A DNA stretch of 64,000 nucleotides, taken from Actinomucor elegans. Lineage: Eukaryota > Mucoromycota > Mucoromycetes > Mucorales > Mucoraceae. The notes beneath the pieces were generated by a model. The model made no database searches. It was given only the letters and a program-made list of their open reading frames with translations, and was not told where the DNA came from. Shown here one piece after another: positions 24,049-35,177 of this stretch (position 1 is the stretch's first letter; each line of letters starts with the position of its first letter). The position numbers were made by a program, and so were the translations under genes. The stretch is from the NCBI GenBank assembly GCA_026027325.1, contig JAMSLZ010000001.1, positions 3,100,001-3,164,000 of the forward strand, written 5' to 3'.

Positions 24049-24619
24049 GTGAAATTTGATAAGAAAGATGGCTCGTTACTGAATAAGGATTGGCTGCTAT
24101 TCCCCCAAATGCGATACGTGGCTTTACAGTTTCTGGCAAGTGTCGTACTTGAAGATAACTCCAAATTTATCGTCATCAACATGATCGAGTCTTATGGTCA
24201 TTATACTTTAGATCATGCCCACCATGAACGGTGGTTCTTGCCAGAATTATCAGCATTTCCAGTCGAAGAAACAAAATATGGTAATATCCGCGTGGTGCTA
24301 CGTTCCTCGACAAAGAATGGAGGGACGAAGCTCCATATTGCAAGTAGGACCTGCAGCCTTCTTAACCTCCAGTTTCGTATTAATTATGGTTCGGTTAATA
24401 TTGAACGTTGGCCGATCAAGAAACAACCCAGCCAAATTTTTCTCAAGAAAGGTTGACACCAATTGTGTTTCAACAAAGGCTGTCTGTGATGGCAAAAATG
24501 CCATCGTTAAATCAAATAATTTTGAAGACTTTAGATCTCTTCAGAATGGTACGGATGTTGAAAAGTTGATCAAAAATATTCAAAGTCTCGGGGACTCGGT
24601 CAAGATTATTGGAGAGTAA
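24049..24619 (+). pseudogene. frameshifted coding remnant of unknown family
   Basis: A protein-like frame (from MKFDKKDGSLLNKDWLLFPQ to about 24455) stops just after FLKKG, while the next frame over immediately continues with protein-like sequence (VDTNCVSTKAVCDGKNAIVK to a stop at 24619). A one-base difference in the AAGAAAGG run near 24450 would join them into about 190 residues, so this looks like a gene broken by a single frameshift. An acceptor-like TTTTTAG lies just upstream at about 24012, so earlier exons are possible, for example around 23800-23940. No domain was recognised. Confidence 0.35.
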
Positions 24620-25367
24620 CTTAAACCATATTCTGGTTGATTTGGCAGGTCTTCTCGTTTCCGAAATTAAAAGAAACAATGAAAAGAAAATATAGAGTTA
24701 ATATCAAAAGCATATTCATAAAAAAAATTACATGTAAATGGAAGGAATTAGTGTATTTATGAATAAAATTTCATTTTAATAAATCATTTATACACACTTT
24801 GAAAAAAATCGAATGAATTTCGAGTGGATTTCAAGCTCTGAGATTCTATTGAAATTCACTGGGGAAACAATTCACTTTAGATTTTAACAGTTTTCAGGTG
24901 AACCTTATTATGACTTTAATCACTTGTATATTTTAACCTTTTTTTATATGTATAGATAATAATAAAAAACCTATGTGTAATTGTGATTCTATTCAATGAG
25001 ATAGACGATACAAAATAGATATATGATATTAGCCTAATCTTATTTACTGATATTACTGTGGTTACTACTCCTTCAGCCCTTGACTTCTTGCGTTTCTAGC
25101 ATTTCTTGCCCGCGTACCTTCCACTTGAAGCTTACAAATGAGTGAACACTTTTCTTTCCTTTTGATTCAATATGCAATTGTTATAGAATGTATACTTACA
25201 CATTATTTTGTTATTTTTGCTCCTGTTAATCCATTTTCTTGCACAAGGAACTCGCAGGGCCAAAGTCTTACACACTTGCCGATTATAGCAAGTCATTCAT
25301 TTGAAGCTGTCAATTGTTGTAGTGCCGATTGCACTATGGATGGCTTATTAAGAGAAGGAAGCTGTCT
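24620..25367. other. intergenic, no gene seen
   Basis: AT-rich DNA; a 77-codon plus-strand frame at 25138-25371 has no recognisable features and overlaps the end of an antisense coding remnant. Confidence 0.4.
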
Positions 25368-26475
25368 CTAGCTTTTATATGGATATTTTGGATTCTGCTG
25401 AGTAAATGTTAAAATTGAAGAGAAGGTTTCTTGATCAAGTGTTTCCATCAGGCTGCTGATCTCCTTATCAGTAGGCACTGGCTCCTTTAGATATTCTTTT
25501 AAAAAGTGCTGGATGTAGACTTTAGAGTTTACTCACCGTTGCTTCTTTGGTACGGGGATAATTTTTGTGTTTACTACATTTAAAGATAGTTGAAGCTTTT
25601 CATCGAAATAGTTTATAAGACCTTGTTTAAAGTCATCCATCCAAAGTGGAGGTAGATTTATTTGATCGTCTTGATTGCTGTGGTTTTCTCGATTGATTTG
25701 ATTGGCTTAGCTGCTGGTTTGACTGGTCTGTCTAACTTGTCTTCTATTAACTGGCATGATTCTATAAAAATTATTGAAAGTAATGAATGCAAAAGAAATG
25801 CAAGTGGTAGAACCATCTTTATACCATAAATCCAGCAGTTAAAAATCACTTTAATTTAAATTTAAAAAAACAGATCCTCAACCTTAGAACTATAGGACTG
25901 CAATGGTACCTATGGCGATTTATCACTGCAGATGTTCAACCTGATATGCTCAATACTACAGAAGACATCTTAACCAAACAATTCCAATAACCATCGTCTT
26001 GGTAGCAATTTGATTATCTCTCTTTTTGAATGATCTGTGACACTGATTGTATGCCAGCTATTACTAACATTTCTACAACGGCTTTACCCTGGCTTTGGTC
26101 TTTAGCAATACTTTTGCTAGTACATTAATTATGGTATCGAGCACTCTATTAAAAGATTCCTCATTCAGCATTTTTATACAAGATCAAATCCGTGGATAAC
26201 CCAAATTGTCGTTTGTGCCATGAGCATGAGGATACTAGCCTGTAGTTTCTCGTTTCTTGCCCCAAAAAGAACATCGTCTGGACTACAGTCCCCAATCATC
26301 CTTTTTTCACTTTTGCCTTTAATATGGACGACATATTAAAAATGCTCTCCAGTCTCCAATCACCTTTCTATCACCAATCTGCTCTTTATATCCTTTTACA
26401 GTCACCATCTCCACCACTCTTTTCGATATGTGGCCCCACTACTGGCAATGTATTATTCACAACGTCCCCTTTCAG
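25368..26475 (-). pseudogene. decayed coding remnant, family unknown
   Basis: On the minus strand several protein-like pieces follow one another in the right order but in changing frames with stops: NTLPVVGPHIEKSGGDGDCK, DCSPDDVLFGARNEKLQASI with LMLMAQTTIWVIHGFDL, MLNEESFNRVLDTIINVLAK, then near the end INLPPLWMDDFKQGLINYFD and, past one in-frame TGA, KVYIQHFLKEYLKEPVPTDK to a stop at 25368-25370. This is the pattern of an old, inactivated protein gene, possibly from a mobile element given the transposase relic next door. I could not name the family. Confidence 0.4.
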
Positions 26476-26979
26476 CCTAACATGGCCTTAAAAAAACCTT
26501 TGCACAAATATAAATATTATTAGGCGAACACAATCCCAATTAATTCTTAAAAATCTTTTAGCCTTTATATTCCACCTTCAAATGTTCCATTTCTTCATAT
26601 TTTTAATTTTACTCCACTTCATATACTTTAAATGTTATATTCAAGTTGAATTCCTCCGCTATATGAAACCTGAAGTTATAAGATATTCAATTAACAGATA
26701 TGTGGTTCAAGGGGTTCCATCCACCCATTCATTTATTGTTGTTTCTGCCTTATTTAGTATTTTGCTTATTTTCATTCTTTGTGTTGACCAACAATTTGGA
26801 GTTATATCTCTCTTTTTTTTCGCCACTGTGGTTTGGGGCTTTCTCTTTCTACAGATTTTATGGTTCATTCAAAAAGAAAAAAGTCTGATGAGGGCTTTTC
26901 AATATCTGGTGGCTTTGTGAAACTTTCCATTTCATCAAATGCTATTTTTCCCTTTTCCTTATGAATAGAATTTAATCCC

Positions 26980-28030
26980 AAAGTACATTGACGTTGAAAG
27001 GGAAAAGTTTTTCAAATTAGACAAACCCACGCTTACCACAATACAGCAAAGTTAGTCAGATTATTAGGAATTAACCCAAGGACAGTACAAAAGTGGATAG
27101 CTAAATATGAAGCGAAAAAAAAAAAAAAAAAAAAAAAAACTTCCTTTATCTTAAGCAATAGACAATCTTCTGGACCGAAAAAAGAAGCTGAACGAAAAGC
27201 ACGTAGTATTTATTAAGAAATTCGTTACCAAGGAGCCTCTAGCTCTAATCCAGTATTACTAGACGCACTGTATTCAGAGTTTTTTGAATTAAGAATTACT
27301 GAAAGAATTTTGAGCAATTATATGAAAGGTACTTGTTCGTTTTCCTTTAAGCAAGTACGTTAGATAAACAAAAAACGTAATCATGAGGATACTTTGAATG
27401 TCACATTGGATTAGGTTTTATAGTATCATAACTTAAATATGAATTACCTTGAAAACTGTGTCCTTATTGATAAAACAGGGTTTCACCTGTATATGGTAAG
27501 AAATCAAGGATGGTCAACAATAAGTACATCTGTAAATGTTGAGGCTCCATCTCAAAGTGGTATTTTTGTTACTATTTTGGGTGCAATATTTATTCATGAA
27601 GTCATTAACATTTCTATGCGCTAACTCAACAGGAAAAGAAGTAATACAAAGAAGAGAAAGGCTCTAGGCAGTTCAAGTACTACAGAAGTAAATAGTAATT
27701 CTGGTAGAGGTACTAAAGCGGAGTGCTCCCAAGAATATGTTGAAAGTATTTTAGATGTACTTGATGGCCGTGGACTTATAAGTCTATATCTTGTCATAGA
27801 CAATTTCTTCATACACAGAAATAATCTAATGAAAGCATATGTAAGAAAAGAGGCTTTAAATGTGTATATATACTCTCATATTCACCGTTCCTGAATCCAA
27901 TTGAAGAGTGTGGGGCAAAAGTAATTAAAAATAAAGTCTTTCGAAGCGATGTACTTGTAAAAAATGAAAAGCTATAAGACTGAATTGATGAAACTTTTAA
28001 ACAAATCACCTCAAGCGATTTAACATCCAA
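26980..28030 (+). mobile_element. IS630/Tc1-mariner-like DDE transposase relic
   Basis: Plus-strand remnant with frameshifts and stops. The N-terminal helix-turn-helix reads LVRLLGINPRTVQKWIAKYE and is interrupted at once by a 25-A run (27115-27139). The catalytic domain keeps NYLENCVLIDKTGFHLYMVR (first Asp at 27469-27471; the usual following Glu is Lys), LYLVIDNFFIHRNN (second Asp at 27799-27801) and, in a shifted frame, YSPFLNPIEECG (catalytic Glu at 27903-27905), about 35 residues after the second Asp as in this superfamily. Terminal inverted repeats were not found. Clearly inactive. Confidence 0.75.
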
Positions 28031-28359
28031 CAGTTTTTTTTTTCGAACCTTATTTACGTAAGAAAAAGAATTTTTAAATAGATTATTGTGAAGCGCCTTG
28101 AAAAAAAAAATTTATTGATCATTAGGTCTAGCGCATTATGAAATATATGTCGTTCATAGACTAACTATTGGTAGGTATAATGTATTCATTGTATTGTAAT
28201 TAAACATAGTTTTAGCAGTATAGTAGCTCATTCTTAGAATGGAATATTAGCTAAACGCAACATTTGACGGATATATGCCTTTATTTTATTTTTTTTGTAT
28301 GAAGTGCAACTTTATTCAACAATTATAATTCTAATTTAATTCTAATAAGCTAGAAGATT

Positions 28360-29130
28360 CAATGGCAGTCGATGTACTAGCCATGAATTCCGAAACAATA
28401 AGAGAATGATCATGCTCGAATGCATTAGTAGTATGAGCACGGGACCAGGATTCATCATGAATCACGGATTTTCAATGCAAACGCCAAACTGTAACTAAAA
28501 AGACACTAAGGAGCACCAAAAGGTCAATTGAAAGAGATGCTGACTTTAGATCACACAAAGTGACTAGACCAGACCAAACAAAGTCAAGACCACAGAGATA
28601 TTCTTCGAGAGAGACCAACTGGATAACATCCAACAAAAGGTAGTCTTCACAGAACAGTACACTAGCATATGGCCAAGTGTTCCCACGTCATCATAGATGC
28701 CACAGAGAGGAGAGAGGTACATTACAGGATCCCAACGAAACAAGCGAGCACGATAAACCTATACGGTCATGTAAGAGTCGCTATCAAGGAATAAGCACTT
28801 TCATAGGCATAGGCAAAGACCAAAAGAGACACCAAAAGAAGGGCCGAAGTAGACCATGAGCGCTCATGGTAGTAGGAGGATGAGGGCGATGTGTATTCCG
28901 GATGCCAAAGACGACGCAGAACACCAAGAGGAGCCTTTCGTATCGTGACTACCGTTTTATTGGTAACTTAAATAGTCCAATGAGTAGTGGAGGGTAACTA
29001 AGAGGAAGAAGCAGGCGAGAAAAGCAAAATAGACATTTCCGAAGAGCAAAAACTAACCTTGGAACGAATTATCTCAAGCAAAGCCAGATGGAGATATGCC
29101 GAGAGATCTAAACTGAGAGCTGATGTGCCC
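28360..29130. other. block of anomalous composition, no intact ORF
   Basis: The plus strand here is conspicuously richer in G+C and purines (AGACCAGACCAAACAAAGTC-like runs) than the surrounding AT-rich DNA. All frames are broken; a 60-codon frame at 28677-28859 is Arg/Lys/His-rich. The pattern suggests an old insertion or a strand-asymmetric decayed element, but no protein family could be read. Confidence 0.35.
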
Positions 29131-30239
29131 CTTTAAAGAAATGCAAATTTGAGTTAAAAAATTAATGTTTTATTGATATGGCAGAACATCTCTAAAAGTA
29201 TATTAAACTATTAGCCGTTATGTTGTATTGAGACCTAAACACGGCAATTATGTATTAGAAACAAAGAAATCAATTACTAGAGAGTCCTTACCAACTCGAC
29301 AAAGGGGAGCGAGCATGTTCCTTACATACCCCCTCCCTTATAAATTTGAAATAATCACCAATATTGTGGGATTATGCTCCTTATATCCCTCCTCTATAGC
29401 ACCGATCAAAGATTTACAGGTTTTCGTGTCTTCCCCACGTCTATTTCCTATACTATCCGTAGGAACTGAGGAAGTTGCCTGTCAAACGTTGAATTATAGA
29501 AGAAGAAAAAGCCCTGGATGACAGGTTCTTTTAATAATGCCTGGTATATTGTTCTTTGTCCAACACTGTTAGTAAAATTAAAATATCATTCTCATATCAA
29601 AAACTCACCCGATTCAACTGGAACAAAATCTAGCCAGGGACATTTATTCCGGTAGCTGTCTCTGGCTTTTGAACGGCGATAAACCCGAGAATCTGGTCAC
29701 CAACCCCTCTTTACGGATCGTTCCACCAAAAAGCCCAAATCCCCAATAATCATTCCTGATCAATGTATATATATACCGGATTATAAAGGATCCGTATCAC
29801 CTTATCACCAATTTTGTGTAGTATTCCAGGGAACTACAAAAGCAGTTTGAAACGTTAGTAATTATTAACTTAGTGAGTCTGGCCTGCTCTTACTACCTTG
29901 TCTTTTTCTTTTTCTTTTTCCTCCTTGTTCTTCTGATTCTAGGATACCGCTCGATCGGTGTACGTGAGCAAAAGTCTTCAACACACGTAGCCTATAGTGA
30001 CCTGTTTGTTTGCAGGTCATTCTGTTACTTTATCGAACAGAAATATTGATCAGCTCCAGCTTTGAATAATGTTGGAGTGTTTCGGATATTCGCTGGATGT
30101 CGAGCAAAAGCCCGTTAATTCCAAGCGAAGTAAAGGAAAAAGAAGAAAAGAAGGTATGGCAAAAAAGAAGCTGGTTTAAAAGGAAAAAAAAAAGAATAAA
30201 TAACCTTTTGACACGTTCGTAGCACTGTATAATTTGCAT
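29131..30239. other. intergenic, no supported gene
   Basis: A 97-codon frame at 29228-29521 has no recognisable domain. Pyrimidine-rich tract at about 29900-29935. Confidence 0.35.
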
Positions 30240-30733
30240 ACTCTAATAATAGCTGTCCAAAGCTGTCTTTTAACATCGTCCGCGACATTAAATGCATCAA
30301 TAAAAGGGGCAGAACTGGAAGAGTATATTCATTTGAGATTTTTGGAATGATGATAAGCTTGAAGAGTCTTCAGTGTATGCAAGAGACATTTATTTACTCA
30401 CGGATAGTGAGATCTTAAAAAGTATTCTCGGATGCTGTTTAATGAAGTTACTTCGTTTCATAGTTATACGATGAGTCAAGTCGATGTCGAGAAGATTATA
30501 GAGGATCTGCATTTATATGATGTGCCTCTGTGTAAGCAAAGAATATATTAAAATCGAATTGCACCAAAGATAACGTTCTGTTGAAACCACCAAATAGACC
30601 GTTGAAAATGTTATTGGTAGCGCGACACTATGTTCAGATGGTATGGAATCGAGCACAAAAAAGAATACGCTCGTGAAACGTTCAGTTGTATTTGCTAACT
30701 GCAACATGATGTATTACGAAGGTAATAACCTAT
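30240..30733 (+). pseudogene. coding-like fragments, unknown
   Basis: Pieces with protein-like composition occur in different plus-strand frames: VRDIKCINKRGRTGRVYSFE, MLFNEVTSFHSYTMSQVDVE continuing KIIEDLHLYDVPLCKQ, and TVENVIGSATLCSDGMESS then TLVKRSVVFANCNMMYYEGN. They do not join into one frame without several introns or repairs. Either an unrecognised multi-exon gene or, more likely, a decayed gene. Confidence 0.25.
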
Positions 30734-31213
30734 AGTTACTTCCAGGCTGCCGGATAGTTGTCTATTTATATGAAAAGAATGCTTCGAAATTCAAATTTAT
30801 GTCGAGTGGATCTATTATAGTAGAGATCAACATAGTCTCTACCCAAGTATGCTCATCCATTATACTATCTTGGTTTATAGTTTGCACTCAGCCGTTTCGC
30901 AAGAATTCTGTCAATTATTGTAGATATGGTACTATCTGCAAGCCATCCTAAAGGCTGAGGCGCTACCAATGTACCCAGTCCAATCGGAGTGAATAAAAGT
31001 AGAAAGATCTGAATATTTTAGTGTTTTTTCTTCCAGAAACTGATGTTTCGTACACTAAAATTTGAGTTATAAAAATATACGGGTAAGTCCAGATACAATA
31101 AAAACCCCATAATCCAAGTATATGCAGTAATAGTTAAAAGATTATGTACAAAAAGCTTTATTTATATATATATATAAGAAAAAAGACTATGCTATGAATG
31201 ATAATGTAAGGGT
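30734..31213. other. intergenic, PDC downstream region
   Basis: AT-rich DNA with a short TA run near 31160; contains the probable 3' UTR of the pyruvate decarboxylase gene. No gene seen. Confidence 0.5.
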
Positions 31214-32951
31214 TTAACGATTCTCGGAAGTTTCAACTTGAAGAATCAGTTCACGGGGAGCATCGAAACGAGGCATTACTACTTCGACGAAATGGATCTT
31301 CTTGGGCTGGGCTTTGACGTGTTCCATAGCAGTTTCGAATTCCTGGCGATTAGTCACCTTAGCTTCAACGCCAACAGGAGCTGGGGAAACATCTTCCAAG
31401 TTACGTTTAAGGTGTGCGCCAAAGTAATCGAGAGTCTTGCTATACTGCCACATCTGGAAGTTGTTATATGCTCGATGAGGACCATGGATAAGCTTTTCAA
31501 TTAGGTAACCATCGTTATTTAAAAGGAAAATAACTGGTGTGAGACCTTGATGAAGGAAGACTGAGATTTCTTGAACTGTCAATTGGAATGAACCATCACC
31601 GACAAATAGATAGACCTGGCGGCTGCGATCAGCGATAGCTGCACCAACAGCTGCGCCGATAGAGAAACCAATGGAACCCCAGAGTACTTGGGCAATATAT
31701 GAAGCTCCGGGTGGCGCGTTCAAGTTGAAAGAAGCGAACTCAGAAGTACCAGTTTCAGCAACAATAATAGAGTTAGGTTGCATATACTCGGGGACTTTGT
31801 TCCAGAAATAGTTGTGGGTGATCTCTGTACCTTCAGCGATAGGTGGAGGATGGAAACGTGGGCCAAGGTTAAAGACACGAGGTGTCTTGGGAAGAGCCTC
31901 AGTGAGAAGAGGAAGGAACTCGTTCATACAGACCTTGTCGTAATCAGCATAAAAGACATTGGTGGCAAAAGAGTGAAGAGCAATGGTCTTGCTTTGATCC
32001 AAACCATATGTGAAACCACCAGTATTAAAGTCAGACTTGATAGATCCAAGCTCAATAATCAAATCAGCCAAAGCCACTTCCTTGGCAATACCTTCGATGG
32101 TGATAGTACCAGCATAACAACCACGGTAGTTTTCTAATTGCTCTGGAACGATACCTTTACCCATAGGAGCTACATACGTGGGAAATCCAGTACGCTTGAT
32201 AAATTCAACGGCTTCTTTTTGGAGATTATGACGTTGAATACAAGCATCTACCATAATAATTGGATGTTGAGCTTTATTGATGGCATCCAAAACAACCTTG
32301 AGACATACTTCTTGGGTCTTGGGAGGATTCTTGGGGATTTTCAAATTGAGAGGATGGAGAGATGCAGTAACTTCACAGTTAATCAAATCAATAGGAATAC
32401 CGATGTAAGCAGGACGCTTACGAAGAATGGATTGTTCGAAAACGCGATCGATCTCTCTAATGGCATTCTCACTAGTCAAACTAGCACTAGCGCCAGAGAT
32501 CATGGCGAACATATCAGCGAAAACATGAAAATTACCGTTGCCAAGAGAGTGATGAAGAATAGCACCCTCAGCTTGAGATTTTGTGTTAGGAGTACCGACG
32601 ATATGGATAACGGGAAGCATTTCCGAGTAAGAACCTGCGATACCAGCAGCAGCAGAAAGCTCACCAACACCAAAAGTAGTAACTAAAGCACCCACACCTC
32701 TGATACGGGCATAACCATCAGCAGCATAAGAAGCATTCAATTCATTGGCGTTATTACCCCAAAGAAGGTCCTTATCGTCTTCAATCAGATCCAACAAGGG
32801 CTATTCATTAGACTAAGTCAATTGACTACCTCAAAAATGGATAAAATATGATACTCACCATATTGTAATCACCGGGAACGCCAAACACGGTATCTACACC
32901 GACTTCCTTGAGACGTTGAAGGATATGTTCACCAATCTTGATAGAAGTCAT
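31214..32951 (-). CDS. PDC1: pyruvate decarboxylase
   Basis: Thiamine-diphosphate enzyme converting pyruvate to acetaldehyde and CO2, the committed step of ethanol fermentation; cytosolic. Two exons: a short first exon (MTSIKIGEHILQRLKEVGVD to GVPGDYNM, 32951 to about 32859) and a long second one starting PLLDLIEDDKDL, in total about 559 residues, the normal PDC length. The catalytic Glu lies in GNNANELNASYAADGYARI; the double His motif is AILHHSLGNG. The Mg-TPP site is GDGSFQLTVQEIS through LLNNDGYLIEKLIHG. The ending RELILQVETSENR lacks added domains. No inactivating change seen. Gene name by analogy with yeast. Confidence 0.95.
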
Positions 32952-33411
32952 TGTTTACAAGTATGTACAAAGAGCTGTAGTAAAAAGGAAAAGCAGCAAA
33001 AAGATAAACAGTTTTTTTTTAACTTTATACAGTTTCAAGGCGGGTTGTTATATGAACCCCATGTTAAACGCATTCAATAAGCCTTCTTGCATTTTACTCA
33101 CCGTGGAAGCTATTTTTCGCGTGTTTGTTGATTCAGATACTTGAAGAGCAGCTATACAGGCGACTAATCGTGGGGATCCACGGTAACGCTAATATAGTCT
33201 CGGGAAAATAACATCTTAATTTGACGGTCTAGCCTATATTGATATTCTATTGTTTGTCTGGTGATCATCGCGCTCAACGTTTGTCAATTACGACTTTATT
33301 ATGCAAGTTTCAATTAGCAAATGTTTCTTGCATGAATACGATATGGTTCAGAAAAGCACGTAGTTCGTGCTATTATAGCTTTTTTATATCGATTAAAGTC
33401 TACTGCTGCTA

Positions 33412-33431
33412 TTTTTTTTTAAAAAAAAAAA
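33412..33431. repeat. T9A11 tract
   Basis: Nine T directly followed by eleven A; intergenic. Confidence 0.85.
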
Positions 33432-34328
33432 GTTTTTGTCACCCTTAGTTTGTCATCTAACTAAAACAAACATGAAGCTTTTAAGCAACGCCATATATGA
33501 CTGGTTTTGATGAGCTTTTATTAATGATGGGTATGTACCATATCACGGTTTGATAAGAGGGATCTTTTTTTTTCATCTTAAACCTGACGTCAGACTGTGT
33601 AGTAAAAGGTTGATAGTCATATCGACTTATCCAAGGCTCGTGTCTGACCTTCTTTATTCTATAAATAAAGATATACATTTTTGCTTTCAACCACAAAAAA
33701 CAGGCTTGTATTATAAAACATACCTTTAAAATGTATTCAATATTGTTAAAGTAGTGACTCATAGGAATGTCACTCGATTTATTCTATTGCCTTTGTAAGA
33801 ATAGTAAACAAATTACAGAAATCGCTTGAATTTTGTTATATGAACTCTGGGGTGCGCCAGTGCAGCTGAATTGGTATAGCATGTTGCTTAGCCAACGTTT
33901 CTAATTCGGTTCCGATAACTACAAAATATTTATTCTTTCTTTGTATCACAACTTTGGCTGTCTAATTTCTGTTTTCTTGTGAAAAACTTCTGAGCGTTTT
34001 TATATGATTTTTTTTTAAACATGTCCTGCCCTACAAGCATCTAAAGTATGTGGCAGAATAATGCCATCGTTTAGTTGTATCAGTTTGATTATAATATTTA
34101 ATTATTTGAAAGCCTGTCTCCTTGTCCCCTCAGTGCAACAGTTTGACAACGCATAAATAAAATCGAAGAGTTTCACCTACAAAAAAAAAAAAAAAAAAAA
34201 AAAAAAAAGATAACACTTTTAATAGTATACAAGCTGACATTTAAGATATATGAGATTCAGTTTGAGTAGAATTTGGCTTCATCCCATAATTATTTAATTG
34301 TATATAAAGTACTCGAGTTATGGCTACA

Positions 34329-34345
34329 TTTTTTTTTAAAAAAAA
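34329..34345. repeat. T9A8 tract
   Basis: Nine T directly followed by eight A; intergenic, about 100 bp from a dispersed-repeat core. Confidence 0.85.
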
Positions 34346-34440
34346 CTTCAGTCTTTGTGCCACAATTTCATAAAAAAAAAAAATACACATAAAATTGGGC
34401 CCTTGTTAGTTTTTCAAAAATGTTCCTATTTTAAATTTTA

Positions 34441-34490
34441 TACCTTTCGATCAATTTTAGTTTAACATCGCTTCTAATGAATATTAACTA
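34441..34490 (-). repeat. dispersed paired repeat, copy c
   Basis: On the minus strand contains GCGATGTTAAACTAAAATTG followed by ATCGAAAGGT, close to copy a (11091-11140). The second half-unit lies 100 bp away at 34591-34640. Confidence 0.55.
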
Positions 34491-34590
34491 TTCAAAATTA
34501 AGCACTGAACCTACTAACACTAGTATTTGATTAAAATACAACAAATGTATTGTACATTAAAGAAGCTGTGTAAATTGCATACATTTGAGA

Positions 34591-34640
34591 TTAAATCTAT
34601 AAATCTCTCAATCGATCTTGATTCGCATCTGATAACCGTT
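34591..34640 (-). repeat. dispersed paired repeat, copy d
   Basis: On the minus strand reads TTATCAGATGCGAATCAAGA then TCGATTGAGAGATTTATAGA, matching the core at 38611-38665 with a short internal gap. Confidence 0.5.
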
Positions 34641-35157
34641 ACATGTTTGTTGATAATGTACCGTAAGCTACCATATGCACTACTACTTCGACCACATTAT
34701 TCGCTTTTAATAAACCCTTTATCAATATTTTTATTCTTTATACAACCGCCTTTCGATTTATAGACTGTGTTACATGAAAACTAATATTTCCAGTTATAGC
34801 CATTAGACATTTCTACTCCAATTGATGACAAGAAGCATTTCCATCAAATAACACATTACAAACAAAGGCCACCGATTCAATTTGTCCAAAAGAGTTCAAA
34901 ATTCTTTTAACACCAGTACTCTGCTAGCCTTGATTGAAAGAGACTATATAATAAATAACAAGCTCGGGATGATGGTTGAAAGTGATTTCCTCAATTAACT
35001 AGTCCGATAATCTAGATACGAAACTTAAAAATTACTGTCTCAATTATATTTAAGGGACAATGAGCATTCACGACAAAGTATTTGGACAGTTTGATTGGAT
35101 CGACTTATTCAAAAGTTTCACTTACTCACCATACTCTTCCAGTATCATGAGTACCCC

Positions 35158-35177
35158 TTTTTTTTTAAAAAAAAAAA
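35158..35177. repeat. T9A11 tract flanked by CCCC/GGG
   Basis: CCCC, nine T, eleven A, GGG: the palindrome extends into the flanks, so a fold-back stem is possible. Confidence 0.85.

Noticed and set aside
26582..26920. 112-codon ATG-led hydrophobic plus-strand ORF next to the mariner-like relic
   Set aside because: Phe/Leu/Ile-rich content is what AT-rich DNA gives by chance; no domain, and it overlaps other broken frames.
33855..33920. tRNA-like sequence: D-arm-like GCTGAATTGGTATAGC and a B-box-like GGTTCCGATAA
   Set aside because: The anticodon loop has six rather than seven bases, the T-arm stem does not pair and no acceptor stem closes. At most a decayed tRNA or SINE head.
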